DNA of 35,116 bases, taken from assembly GCA_030600085.1 (NCBI GenBank), contig JAUVMT010000003.1:1-35116 (forward strand), read 5' to 3'. The translations under genes were made by a program, and so were the position numbers. Below are positions 1 through 9,041 of the stretch, one piece after another. The stretch comes from Gemmatimonadales bacterium. GTDB lineage: Bacteria > Gemmatimonadota > Gemmatimonadetes > Palauibacterales > Palauibacteraceae. The notes below the pieces were generated by a model. The model was not told where the DNA came from. It worked only from the letters and a program-made list of their open reading frames with translations, and did no database searches. Position 1 is the first letter of the stretch. Each line of letters opens with the position of its first letter.

Positions 1-110
1 ACCGAGGGGGCCCAGTCGTCCGCTTCGGCAAGGCGCGACGACGAGGCGTAGCAGCGCTACTTCGAGGAGGAGCAACGCCGCCGAGCGGAATGAATCGGCC
101 CCCGAATGAC

Positions 111-137
111 AGCGTGACTTCTGAGACGGTACACTAG
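111..137 (+). repeat. Dispersed direct repeat copy 1 (agcgtgacttctgagacggtacactag), upstream of fabZ
   Basis: 26/27 nt identical to 2870-2896; ends 28 nt before the fabZ ATG. Confidence 0.85.
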
Positions 138-165
138 ACCGGACCAGGCAGCCGCAGGGAAGAGG

Positions 166-624
166 ATGACCGAAACGAGCTCGAGCCAGCCGACGATGGA
201 CGTTCAACAGATTCTCGAGTTCCTGCCTCACCGCTATCCGATGCTTTTGGTGGACCGCATCCTCGAGGTCGAGGAGGGAGAGCGAATCGTGGGGCTCAAG
301 AACGTGACGATCAACGAACCGTTCTTCAGCGGCCACTTCCCGGGCCATCCGATCATGCCAGGTGTGCTGATCGTGGAGGCGATGGCGCAGACCGGCGGAT
401 TGCTGATGATGAGTGAGATGGAGAATGTGGCGGAGAAGGTCATCTACTTTATGTCGCTGGACGACGTGAAGTGGCGAAAGCCGGTGGTTCCGGGCGATCA
501 GTTGATCTTCGAGGTCGAGCTCGTCAAGCGGCGCCGAACGATCCTGAAAATGCATGGCGTGGCCAAGGTCGATGGGGTGACAGTGGCGGAGGCCACGATG
601 ATGGCGACGGTGATGGATCGGTGA
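166..624 (+). CDS. fabZ: 3-hydroxyacyl-[acyl-carrier-protein] dehydratase FabZ
   Basis: 152 aa; [37 protein letters not shown] hot-dog dehydratase signature; AGGGAAGAGG Shine-Dalgarno just before the ATG. Confidence 0.97.
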   Translation: MTETSSSQPTMDVQQILEFLPHRYPMLLVDRILEVEEGERIVGLKNVTINEPFFSGHFPGHPIMPGVLIVEAMAQTGGLLMMSEMENVAEKVIYFMSLDDVKWRKPVVPGDQLIFEVELVKRRRTILKMHGVAKVDGVTVAEATMMATVMDR

Positions 625-657
625 GCCGAGACCTCGGCGTTCGTGTCGGAGTCTGAC

Positions 658-789
658 GTGCCACTCCACAAGCTGCGTGAGCAGCGCAAGAAGCTGGGCG
701 CGGGCGCCAAGCGCGCCCCCCGCACGGTAACGCTCCTGGTGCTTCTCGTCCTCGTGTTCCTTCTTATGTACTACCTCGGGAGTGTCTAG
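658..789 (+). CDS. Small single-TM membrane protein (43 aa), not in the supplied ORF track
   Basis: GTG start; MPLHKLREQRKKLGAGAKRAPRTVTLLVLLVLVFLLMYYLGSV: basic N-terminus then a hydrophobic helix; overlaps the nadB start by 8 nt. Confidence 0.6.
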   Translation: MPLHKLREQRKKLGAGAKRAPRTVTLLVLLVLVFLLMYYLGSV

Positions 790-2419
790 CGAGACGCACT
801 CCACCCATCCGCCTCACGTTGCGCGGCGCGCGGAGGATTCGAAAGTGACCCGGATCCACACGGATGTGCTCGTCGCCGGCAGCGGAATCGCCGGTCTCAC
901 CTTTGCGCTCAAGGCCGCCGAGTTCGCCCGCGTGGTTCTCGTGACGAAGAAGAACCGGGTGGAATCCGCGACCAACTATGCCCAGGGTGGCGTGGCGGCG
1001 GTGTTCGCGAAGGAGGATGCGTTCGCGCTTCACGCCGGGGATACCCTTCTCTCCGGTGCCGGCCTCTGCCACCGTCGCGCGGTCGAGGAGCTCGTGCGCG
1101 AGGGCCCCGAACGAGTCCGGGAGCTGATCGAGTGGGGCGTCAGGTTCAGCCGGGACGGGGTGTCTTTCTCGTTGGGACGAGAGGCGGGACACAGCGCACG
1201 CCGCATCGTTCACGCGGAGGACCTGACGGGAAGCGAGATCGAGCGCGCCCTTCTGGCGGCCGTGTCGGCGAAGCCTCAGATCCAGATGTTGCAGGACCAC
1301 TTCCTCTGGAAGCTCGCGGCGGTCACGGAGCCCAGTACCTTGAGACCTCGTTGCGGAGGGGCGCTCGTCCTCGATGTGTCGAACCAGCAGTGGATAGAGG
1401 TGGAGTGCCGGGCCGTCCTGCTGGCGACGGGCGGGTGTGGCAGACTCTACCGGCACACGACCAACCCCGAGATAGCGATGGGCGACGGAGTGGCCATCGG
1501 TTGGGAGGCCGGGGCTGCCGTGGCGAACCTCGAGTTCGTGCAGTTTCACCCGACCGCCCTCTATCCGACGGGCGATCAGGCCTTCCTGATCTCGGAAGCC
1601 GTGCGCGGAGAGGGAGCGGTGATCCGGAACCGCGGCGGCGACCCGTTCATGGATCGCTACCATCCGGCGGGGTCGCTGGCCCCCCGGGACATCGTGGCGC
1701 GTGCCATCGACGCCGAGATGAAACGCAGCGGGGAGCCCTACGTCCACCTGGATCTGAGTGATCTGGATGCCGAGCGTGTGCGCGCTCGCTTTCCGAACAT
1801 ACTGCGCGGATGCGCGGAGCGAGGAATTCGAATTCCCGAAGAGCCAATTCCGGTCGTGCCTGCGGCGCACTACCAGTGCGGCGGCCTCTTGGCGGACTGG
1901 GACGGCCGTACCTCGCTCGCCGGACTGTATGCAGCGGGCGAGGTGGCCTGCACCGGAGTACATGGCGCCAACCGTCTCGCGTCGAACTCGCTGCTGGAGG
2001 CCGTCGTCTACGCGGAGCGGGCGGCCCGGCGGGTGGAAGCCGATCTGCACGCAGTATCAGGCGTACCCCTTCCTTCGGCGACGAGTCTACCCGGGCTCCG
2101 TGCGGAGGGCGAGGATCCGGCCTCGATCGAGGAGCGGGTACGGGATGTCATGTGGGCGAACGTGTCGATCGTCCGATCAGATGAGAGGTTGAGCGTCGCT
2201 CGCAGGGAGTTGGATGGGCTCGTGAAACTCCCGCTCGCGCGCGACGGAACAGCTTCCGGGGCGATGTACTCCCGCCAGGTCGAGTTCGCCCGCGAGGTCG
2301 CCCGCCTCATCGTGCGCTGCGCGCAGCGGCGTCGGGAGAGCAGAGGTCTCCACTTCACGGAGAGCTATCCGCACCGGGACAGCGAGCGATACTTGCGAGA
2401 TACCGTCCTGGCGCGGTGA
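782..2419 (+). CDS. nadB: L-aspartate oxidase NadB
   Basis: FAD-binding GSGIAGLTFAL, TNYAQGGVAAV, HPTALYP, GLYAAGEVACTGVHGANRLASNSLLE; start GTG 782 (alternative GTG 845). Confidence 0.95.
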   Translation: MSSETHSTHPPHVARRAEDSKVTRIHTDVLVAGSGIAGLTFALKAAEFARVVLVTKKNRVESATNYAQGGVAAVFAKEDAFALHAGDTLLSGAGLCHRRAVEELVREGPERVRELIEWGVRFSRDGVSFSLGREAGHSARRIVHAEDLTGSEIERALLAAVSAKPQIQMLQDHFLWKLAAVTEPSTLRPRCGGALVLDVSNQQWIEVECRAVLLATGGCGRLYRHTTNPEIAMGDGVAIGWEAGAAVANLEFVQFHPTALYPTGDQAFLISEAVRGEGAVIRNRGGDPFMDRYHPAGSLAPRDIVARAIDAEMKRSGEPYVHLDLSDLDAERVRARFPNILRGCAERGIRIPEEPIPVVPAAHYQCGGLLADWDGRTSLAGLYAAGEVACTGVHGANRLASNSLLEAVVYAERAARRVEADLHAVSGVPLPSATSLPGLRAEGEDPASIEERVRDVMWANVSIVRSDERLSVARRELDGLVKLPLARDGTASGAMYSRQVEFAREVARLIVRCAQRRRESRGLHFTESYPHRDSERYLRDTVLAR

Positions 2420-2871
2420 AGGTGCTCATCCTGGCGGTAGGAAAACCGGGAGCGCTCCTCGTGTCCGCGATCAGGGAGTACGAGACTCGGGCAGGTCGTT
2501 ATTTCTCCTTGGACGTGATCGAGGTGCCGGCCGGCAAGGGGGAGCATGGCCCGGAAGCGGAAGCCCAGAGGCTTCTCGACCGAGTACCGGAGGGCTTCGA
2601 CGTCGTGGCGCTCACGCGAGAGGGGAAGAGGATGAGCTCGAAGGGCTTGGCGCGATATCTCTCGGCTCTCGGTCTGCATCGGCGGCCGGGCGTGGCCTTT
2701 CTCGTTGGCGGCCCGTTCGGGCTCGCGGAGTCGGCTCTCTCCAGCGCGGAGCACAAACTCTCGCTTTCCGCCATGAGCTTGCCACGCGATCTCGCCCGTC
2801 TGCTTCTGGCCGAACAGGTCTATCGCGCCGGGACGATTAGTCGCGGACAGCCCTACCACAAGGGGAGCTAG
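2416..2871 (+). CDS. rlmH: 23S rRNA (pseudouridine1915-N3)-methyltransferase RlmH
   Basis: 151 aa SPOUT family; ALTREGKRMSSKGLA, FLVGGPFGL, LLLAEQVYRAGTISRGQPYHKG; GTGA overlap with nadB. Confidence 0.95.
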   Translation: MKVLILAVGKPGALLVSAIREYETRAGRYFSLDVIEVPAGKGEHGPEAEAQRLLDRVPEGFDVVALTREGKRMSSKGLARYLSALGLHRRPGVAFLVGGPFGLAESALSSAEHKLSLSAMSLPRDLARLLLAEQVYRAGTISRGQPYHKGS

Positions 2872-2896
2872 CGTGACTTCTGAGACGGTACGCTAG
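2870..2896 (+). repeat. Dispersed direct repeat copy 2 (agcgtgacttctgagacggtacgctag), upstream of the SAM methyltransferase
   Basis: 26/27 nt identical to 111-137; starts inside the rlmH stop codon and ends 9 nt before the next ATG. Confidence 0.85.
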
Positions 2897-2905
2897 GTCG
2901 AGCAC

Positions 2906-3649
2906 ATGGGGGATCCTGGGAGGGCGGAGTGGTTCCGCCATTGGTTCGGCGAGGAGTATCTGCGACTGTACCCTCACCGCGACCAGGCCGAGGCGGCGGC
3001 GGCCGTGCGGCTGTATCTCGAGGTCTCCGGTCCGCCCCGGGGGCGGTCGCTCGACCTGGCCTGCGGCGAGGGAAGGCATCTGCGGGAGCTCAGGCGGGCG
3101 GGGGTCGATGCCGTGGGCCTCGATCTGTCGCTGCCGCTCCTTCGCCTTGCCCGCCGCTCCGAGACGCCGCCCTTCCTCCTCGTTCGGGCGGACATGCGGA
3201 GACTGCCCTTTCGGGATGCGTCGTTCAGCGCCGTGACCAGCTTCTTCACATCCTTCGGCTACTTCGCCGCCGCGGAGGAGGACGTGGAGGCGGCGCGTGA
3301 GATTCGGCGAGTGCTGGCGCCTGGGGGCCGGTTTCTTCTCGACTACTTGAACGCGGCGCACGTGAGGGCGGCTCTGGTGCCGGAGGAGATGTTGGACTTG
3401 GATGGAGGCTCGGTGCACGTGACTCGGAGCATCGAGGGCGACGTGGTGGTGAAGCGGATGCGGATCTCGAGCGGGGAGGGCGGTCGGCCCAGCGAGCACG
3501 TGGAGCGTGTTCGGCTGTACGCGCCGGAAGAGCTCGAGACGCTCCTGGCCTCCGCAGGGCTCGTCCCCACGGATCGTTTCGGCGATTACGAGGGCGCTCC
3601 CTTCGCGCCGTCATCGACTCGCCTGGTACTGGCGGGACACGCCGAATGA
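2906..3649 (+). CDS. Class I SAM-dependent methyltransferase, coupled to bshC
   Basis: SLDLACGEGRHLRELRRAGVDAVGLDLS motif I; RVLAPGGRFLLDYLN; 4 bp ATGA overlap with bshC. Confidence 0.88.
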   Translation: MGDPGRAEWFRHWFGEEYLRLYPHRDQAEAAAAVRLYLEVSGPPRGRSLDLACGEGRHLRELRRAGVDAVGLDLSLPLLRLARRSETPPFLLVRADMRRLPFRDASFSAVTSFFTSFGYFAAAEEDVEAAREIRRVLAPGGRFLLDYLNAAHVRAALVPEEMLDLDGGSVHVTRSIEGDVVVKRMRISSGEGGRPSEHVERVRLYAPEELETLLASAGLVPTDRFGDYEGAPFAPSSTRLVLAGHAE

Positions 3650-5277
3650 GCGGGCAGCCGCGGCTCGAGCACGCAGCCTTCGGGGCTACGGGCTCTCTGG
3701 GGTCGCGCTTTGCGGCCGGCGACGCGGCGGCCGTGGACCTCTTCCCGCCGTCGCTGCGCGGACGGAGTGAGTCCGGGGACGGTGCGGGGTCGCCCGCCCT
3801 TCCGCCCTCCTGCGAAAGCCCGGCGCTGACGGCCGACGTCTTCAACGCCTCCTCGCCCGCCGCCGCCGCCAAGCTGCGCTCCATCCTCGCCGGAGAAGGG
3901 GCGCTCGTCACGACCGGACAGCAGCCGTGCCTCCTCCTCGGCCCGCTGTTCGTCCTGTACAAGGCGATAACGGCGATCCGGCTGGCTGCGGTGCTCGAGC
4001 GGGAACTCAGGTGCCCGGTGCTCGCGCTCTTTTGGGTGGCCTCGGACGATCACGATTGGAAAGAGTTGGGCACCACACACCTGATCGACACATCCAACGC
4101 GCTTCGGAGTTTCCGGCTGAGCCCGCCCGAGGGGCGAGAGCAGCTGTCGGTCGGCCAGACAACGCTGGATGGCTCGATCCATGACTTGCTGGCAGAAGTT
4201 CGTGAAGTGCTTCCGCGGTCTGAGTTTATCAATCAGTATCTGGAGTTGTTCGGAGATACATATCGACCGGGCCGAAGCGTCGGCCGCGCGTTCGGCGAAG
4301 CGCTGACGGGAGTGCTGGAGGGACGCGAGCTGGTCTGGCTGGACTCGGCGGCGCTCGAGGTCAAGCGCGCCTTGGCGCCCCTTCACACACGCGCGCTGCG
4401 GCACGCCGCCTCGGCGGCGGCGGCGGTGACGAGCTCCACCGAGCGGGTACGGGAGGCAGGCTTCGAGCCTCAACTGGCCCTCCCCGACGGCGCCAGCAAC
4501 GTGTTCTACGATGACGGCCGCGCGCGCCGGCGGATCTACGTGGCGGGCGATGTCGCGCGACCGGGGAAAGAGGGCGGCGAGCGCCAGCTGGCCGAGCTGC
4601 TCGCTGAGGTCGAGCGATCTCCGGAGTCATTCGGGCCGAGCGCCGCACTGCGCCCGGTTGCGGAGTCCTGTCTCCTGCCGGTCTCTGCCTCGGTGCTCGG
4701 ACCGGCCGAGGTCGCGTATTGGGCCCAGCTCCCGGGTCTGTTCGAGTGGGCGGGTATCGGCATGCCCCGAACCGTGCCTCGCACGGGCTGGACGGCGATC
4801 GAGGCCAAGGTGGCCAAGGTCCTGGATGCGCTCGAGCTGGACCCTGGTGAGCTGTCGGATGGTGGGGCGGAGGTCGTGGAGCGATCCGTGCGCGGGGGAA
4901 GGCCTGAAGCAGTGGCTCGAGCCTTGGAGGAGGCGGAAGCGGCCCGAGAAGGCGCATTCGACCGCATCCTCGAGGCCCTCTCGGCTGAGATTCCCGGGAT
5001 CCGCGCCACGGCGGAGAAGGCACGGGCAGGTGCGCGAAAAGCTGCCCGGCAGCTCGAGAAAGCGGTGGATGCGAGCGTGCTCGAGCGGCAATCCGTGTTG
5101 CGCCGCAAGATCGAGAAAACGGCCCTCCATCTCTATCCGGCTGGTGCTCCCCAGGAGCGGATCTTGAATCCGCTCTACTATCTCGCGCGCTACGGTCCGG
5201 CCTTCCTCGAGAGCCTGGACCGGGAGGTGGAGACCGCGGTAGAAGAGTACGTTGCCCAGCTCGACAGGGCGCTCTAG
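3646..5277 (+). CDS. bshC: Putative cysteine ligase BshC (bacillithiol biosynthesis)
   Basis: 543 aa; LVTTGQQPCLLLGPLFVLYKAITAIRLA, CPVLALFWVASDDHDWKE, C-terminal ILNPLYYLARYGPAFLESL. Confidence 0.92.
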   Translation: MSGQPRLEHAAFGATGSLGSRFAAGDAAAVDLFPPSLRGRSESGDGAGSPALPPSCESPALTADVFNASSPAAAAKLRSILAGEGALVTTGQQPCLLLGPLFVLYKAITAIRLAAVLERELRCPVLALFWVASDDHDWKELGTTHLIDTSNALRSFRLSPPEGREQLSVGQTTLDGSIHDLLAEVREVLPRSEFINQYLELFGDTYRPGRSVGRAFGEALTGVLEGRELVWLDSAALEVKRALAPLHTRALRHAASAAAAVTSSTERVREAGFEPQLALPDGASNVFYDDGRARRRIYVAGDVARPGKEGGERQLAELLAEVERSPESFGPSAALRPVAESCLLPVSASVLGPAEVAYWAQLPGLFEWAGIGMPRTVPRTGWTAIEAKVAKVLDALELDPGELSDGGAEVVERSVRGGRPEAVARALEEAEAAREGAFDRILEALSAEIPGIRATAEKARAGARKAARQLEKAVDASVLERQSVLRRKIEKTALHLYPAGAPQERILNPLYYLARYGPAFLESLDREVETAVEEYVAQLDRAL

Positions 5278-5320
5278 TGCTACACGCGCGGCTGTCACAA
5301 CTCCAAGGGTATTCGGATCG

Positions 5321-5620
5321 ATGACGCTCTTTTGGGCCCTCATGGTCGTCGTATTGATTCTGCTGATCCCGCTCCTGGCGATCGTGATCGACTCGCAGAT
5401 CGGTCAGGCGCTCGCCCGGCGCATCTCTCGCGAACCGCCGCCGGGTGAGCTCGAGGCTCGCGTGGATGCGCTGGAGGGCGAGCTCAGATACCTGACGGAG
5501 TCGGTCGAAGGCTTGCGTGATGAGTCGGTCTTCATCCGTGCTCTCGTGGAGGGCAGAGGCGAGCCGCGGGATGCGCTGCCGCCCGGGGGGCAAGGAGCGG
5601 CGCGCGAATCCGGTGACTGA
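5321..5620 (+). CDS. Small membrane-anchored protein with C-terminal coiled-coil-like segment
   Basis: From ATG 5321: MTLFWALMVVVLILLIPLLAIVIDSQIGQALARR TM helix, then GELEARVDALEGELRYLTESVEGLRDE heptad-like region. Confidence 0.65.
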   Translation: MTLFWALMVVVLILLIPLLAIVIDSQIGQALARRISREPPPGELEARVDALEGELRYLTESVEGLRDESVFIRALVEGRGEPRDALPPGGQGAARESGD

Positions 5621-7181
5621 GGGAGCCGGACGCTCCTCAAGCCGGGAAAGCCGGAGCGCCGCTTCAGTCGGCGCGGGAATACTCGTCAGCCGCCTGACCG
5701 GCTTCCTTCGCGATCTCGTCATTGCCCGCTTCTTCGGTACGATGGTGGCCGCTGACGCCTATGCGGCGGCAATCAAGATCCCCAACGTGCTCCGCAACCT
5801 CCTCGGCGAGGGCTCTCTCTCGGCCGCGTTCGTGCCGGTCTACAGCTCGCTCCTGGAAGGCGATCGGGCCGAGAGCGAAGCGCCCGCCCTTCTGGCGCGG
5901 CGAGTGCTCGGCCGGTTGGTGCTGCTGGCCGGCGTTCTCTCCGCGCTCGGCGTGGTGCTGGCGCCGTGGCTGACTCGTATCGTGGCACCCGGCTTCGACG
6001 CCGAGACGTCGGCCCTCACGACCCAGCTCGTGAGGATCCTGTTCCCGATGGCCGGGGTCATGATCCTCGCGGCCTGGTGTCTCGGTGTGCTGAACAGCCA
6101 TCGCCGGTTTTTCCTCCCGTTTGCGGCTCCGGTGCTGTGGAACCTCGCTCAGGTAGCGGGACTCCTCCTGGGTGCCCGTTTCGGCTGGAGCCCGCTGATT
6201 CAGGTCCTTGCCTGGTCGACGCTGGCCGGGAGCCTGCTCCAGCTGGGTGTGCAGGTGCCGACGGCGCGCAGACTGGCCCGGGGCGTTCGTCCGCTGCTGG
6301 ATCGCGGTTCGGAGCCCGTTCGGCGAGTCATGCGCAACATGGTACCGGTGGCCGCGAGCCAGGGGATCTTCCAGGTCGCCAGTTTTGCGGACGTGATCCT
6401 GGCGAGCTTCCTGCCCGCCGGGGCGGTTGTCGGCCTGTACTACGCCCAGCGCCTGGCGTATCTGCCGTTGAGCGTCTTCGGCGTCTCCGTCGCGGCAGCG
6501 GCGCTTCCGGAGATGTCCCGGCAGACGGGACCCGAAGCGCTGCGCCCCAGGCTCGTGAACGGGTTCTTCCAGATCCTCTACTTCGTGCTTCCCGCGGCGA
6601 TCGCCCTGATCCTGTTCGGTGATCTGGCGGTCCGTATCGTCTTCCAGCGCGGGGCGTTCGACGAATACAGCACGCAGCTCGTGAGCGGAATCCTAATCGC
6701 GTATTCGGTCGGACTCGTCGCCACGAGCTCGGTCAAGCTCTTCGCCGGGGGCTTTCACGCCATGCAGGACACCAGGACGCCGATGCGCTTTGCTGCGATC
6801 TCCGTCGCTTCAGGGATCGCCCTCGGGGCCTCGGCGATGCTGCTGATGCGCGGTGCCGGCTACGGGGCGCTGTCAGCGGCCGGGCTGGCGCTCGGAGGCT
6901 CGGCGGGCGCGTGGCTGAACCTGCTCCTGCTGTGGTCAGGTCTCCGCCGCCGCGTGGGCGTCCTGTTCGGAGCCGCAGCGCTCCGGCCGCTCGTACGCCT
7001 CTGCGTAGCGGCGCTGGCGGGCGCGGCCGCCGGATCCGTAGCCAGGCTCGCGCTGACCGCGAGGATCCACCCGGAGACCACGATCGGGGCGGCGGCCGTG
7101 CTGACCGGAACGCTACTCGCTGCCGGTGTAGTGTACCTGTCGATCGTCCGTAGGCCCCCCCGTCCGATCTCCGATGGCTGA
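5613..7181 (+). CDS. murJ: Lipid II flippase MurJ (MviN family)
   Basis: GILVSRLTGFLRDLVIARFFGT, ADAYAAAIKIPNVLRNLLGEGSLSAAFVPVYS; probable GTG start 5613 overlapping the upstream stop. Confidence 0.93.
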   Translation: MTEGAGRSSSRESRSAASVGAGILVSRLTGFLRDLVIARFFGTMVAADAYAAAIKIPNVLRNLLGEGSLSAAFVPVYSSLLEGDRAESEAPALLARRVLGRLVLLAGVLSALGVVLAPWLTRIVAPGFDAETSALTTQLVRILFPMAGVMILAAWCLGVLNSHRRFFLPFAAPVLWNLAQVAGLLLGARFGWSPLIQVLAWSTLAGSLLQLGVQVPTARRLARGVRPLLDRGSEPVRRVMRNMVPVAASQGIFQVASFADVILASFLPAGAVVGLYYAQRLAYLPLSVFGVSVAAAALPEMSRQTGPEALRPRLVNGFFQILYFVLPAAIALILFGDLAVRIVFQRGAFDEYSTQLVSGILIAYSVGLVATSSVKLFAGGFHAMQDTRTPMRFAAISVASGIALGASAMLLMRGAGYGALSAAGLALGGSAGAWLNLLLLWSGLRRRVGVLFGAAALRPLVRLCVAALAGAAAGSVARLALTARIHPETTIGAAAVLTGTLLAAGVVYLSIVRRPPRPISDG

Positions 7182-9036
7182 GTCGAAGAGAGAGCAACTC
7201 AAAAGCCAGATAGGCCGCCTTCCCACCGGGGCCGGCGTTTACATGTTTCGGGACTCCCGGAGCAGGGTTCTCTACATCGGCAAAGCGAAGTCTGTGCGCG
7301 CGAGGGTGAGGAGCTATCTGAGCGCCGAGCGGGACCCCTCTCCGAAGCAGCGACAAATGGCGCGCCGCATGGCTTCGGTGGAGAGCTATGTGGTGGAGTC
7401 AGAGGCCGAGGCGCTTCTGCTGGAGTGGAATCTGATCCGGGAGTACCATCCGCCGTTCAACATCCAGCTCAGGGATGACAAGAGCTATCCCTACATCCGG
7501 GTGACGCTCGGAGAGCCCTTTCCGAGGGTTTTGGTGACGAGGCGTCTCATCCGGGATGGGAGCCGGTACTTCGGTCCCTATACGAACGTCGGCGCGATGA
7601 GGAGCGCGCTGCGCGCGATCAAGGAGCTCTACACCGTCCGAAGCTGCCACTACGAGCTTCCCAAGAAGCTGCCGCCCCGTCCATGCCTCGACTACCACAT
7701 CGGCCGCTGCAAGGCGCCGTGCGCCGGCTACCAGACGGAGGAAGACTACCGGGGCATGATCGAGGAAATCCTGGAGGTTCTGGGTGGCCGCACCGGCGCG
7801 GTTCGCCGCCGCGTTCGCGACAAGATGAAGGGGGCGGCGGACGCCATGGAGTACGAGCGGGCAGCCGAGCTCCGAGATGTGTTGCGGGGGCTCGAGACGA
7901 TCGAACGGCGGCAGGCCGCCGTCGACCATCGCGGGGGTGAGCACGACGTCGTGGGGCTCCGCCGTGAGGGCACCCTGGCGTGCGGCGTCATTCTTAAGGT
8001 GAGGGAAGGGCGCCTTCTCGGACGCGAGATCCATTTCCTCCAAAACGTGGGCGACGAAGAGGACTCGGAGCTCACAGCCGTTCTGGTGAGCGGCCATTAC
8101 CTCCGGCGGCAGGACCTTCCGGCCGAGCTCCTCGTCCCGGAAGACTTTCCGGACCGGGAGCTGATTCAGGAGCACCTGTCCGCGCGGCGAGCCGGCCCGG
8201 TGCGCGTGCACGTGCCTCAGCGGGGCACCAAGCGCCGCCTCGTCGAGCTGGCCGCCGCCAACGCCGCCGACCTGCTGAGGGAGGAGCGTCTTCGGCTCGA
8301 CGCGATGGGGGAGGCGGGCACGCCGAGCGACAGCGCCGCGGGCGTTCCGGCAGCGGCGAGCCGGCTGGCGGAATCATTGGAGCTTCCCGCCCCCCCGCGG
8401 CGGATCGTATGCTTCGACATATCCACCCTCGGCGGCTCGGCGTCGGTAGGCAGCGCGGTGTGGCTCGAGGATGGAAAGCCCATCTCGGATGAGTACCGGA
8501 GGTTCCGAATCCGCGAAGTGCCCGACGGCGAGACGGACGATTACGCGATGATGCAGGAAGTGGTCGGACGCTACTTCGATCGTAGAGTAAGGGAGGCTCG
8601 GGACCTGCCCGACCTCGTGCTGGTGGACGGCGGCCGCGGCCAGCTCGCCGCAGCCATGCAGGCGATGGAGGCGGCCGGCGCATCCGATCTGCCAGCGGTG
8701 GCGCTCGCCAAGCGTGAAGAAGAGGTGTACCGTCCGGGCGAGCCGGAACCGCTCCGACTCGATCGACGCGACCCGGGCCTGCACTGGCTCCAGCGCGCTC
8801 GGGACGAAGCGCATCGGTTCGCTCTCGCCTACAACCGCACGCTGCGGCGACGCCGGCTTCTCAGATCCCGTCTCTCCGAGATCCGCGGTGTCGGACCGGC
8901 CCGTGAGCAAGAGCTGCTCCAGCGCTTCGGCAGCCTCGAGGCGATTCGGGGTGCGACGCTCGACGAGCTGGCGGCCACGCCGGGCGTCGGTCCGGGCACG
9001 GCCGAGCGCATTCTCGCGGAACTCGCGGAGGGATAG
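7174..9036 (+). CDS. uvrC: Excinuclease ABC subunit UvrC
   Basis: 620 aa; GIY-YIG domain GAGVYMFRDSRSRVLYIGKAK, CLDYHIGRCKAPC, LVLVDGGRGQLAAA, C-terminal HhH repeats. Confidence 0.97.
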   Translation: MAESKREQLKSQIGRLPTGAGVYMFRDSRSRVLYIGKAKSVRARVRSYLSAERDPSPKQRQMARRMASVESYVVESEAEALLLEWNLIREYHPPFNIQLRDDKSYPYIRVTLGEPFPRVLVTRRLIRDGSRYFGPYTNVGAMRSALRAIKELYTVRSCHYELPKKLPPRPCLDYHIGRCKAPCAGYQTEEDYRGMIEEILEVLGGRTGAVRRRVRDKMKGAADAMEYERAAELRDVLRGLETIERRQAAVDHRGGEHDVVGLRREGTLACGVILKVREGRLLGREIHFLQNVGDEEDSELTAVLVSGHYLRRQDLPAELLVPEDFPDRELIQEHLSARRAGPVRVHVPQRGTKRRLVELAAANAADLLREERLRLDAMGEAGTPSDSAAGVPAAASRLAESLELPAPPRRIVCFDISTLGGSASVGSAVWLEDGKPISDEYRRFRIREVPDGETDDYAMMQEVVGRYFDRRVREARDLPDLVLVDGGRGQLAAAMQAMEAAGASDLPAVALAKREEEVYRPGEPEPLRLDRRDPGLHWLQRARDEAHRFALAYNRTLRRRRLLRSRLSEIRGVGPAREQELLQRFGSLEAIRGATLDELAATPGVGPGTAERILAELAEG

Positions 9037-9041
9037 GCCTC

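Noticed and set aside
1-95. Possible tail of an upstream gene: frame 1 reads TEGAQSSASARRDDEA* then QRYFEEEQRRRAE*
   Set aside because: Too short to identify. The coding-like stretch after the TAG could suggest readthrough, but charged Arg/Glu runs are common by chance in this composition.
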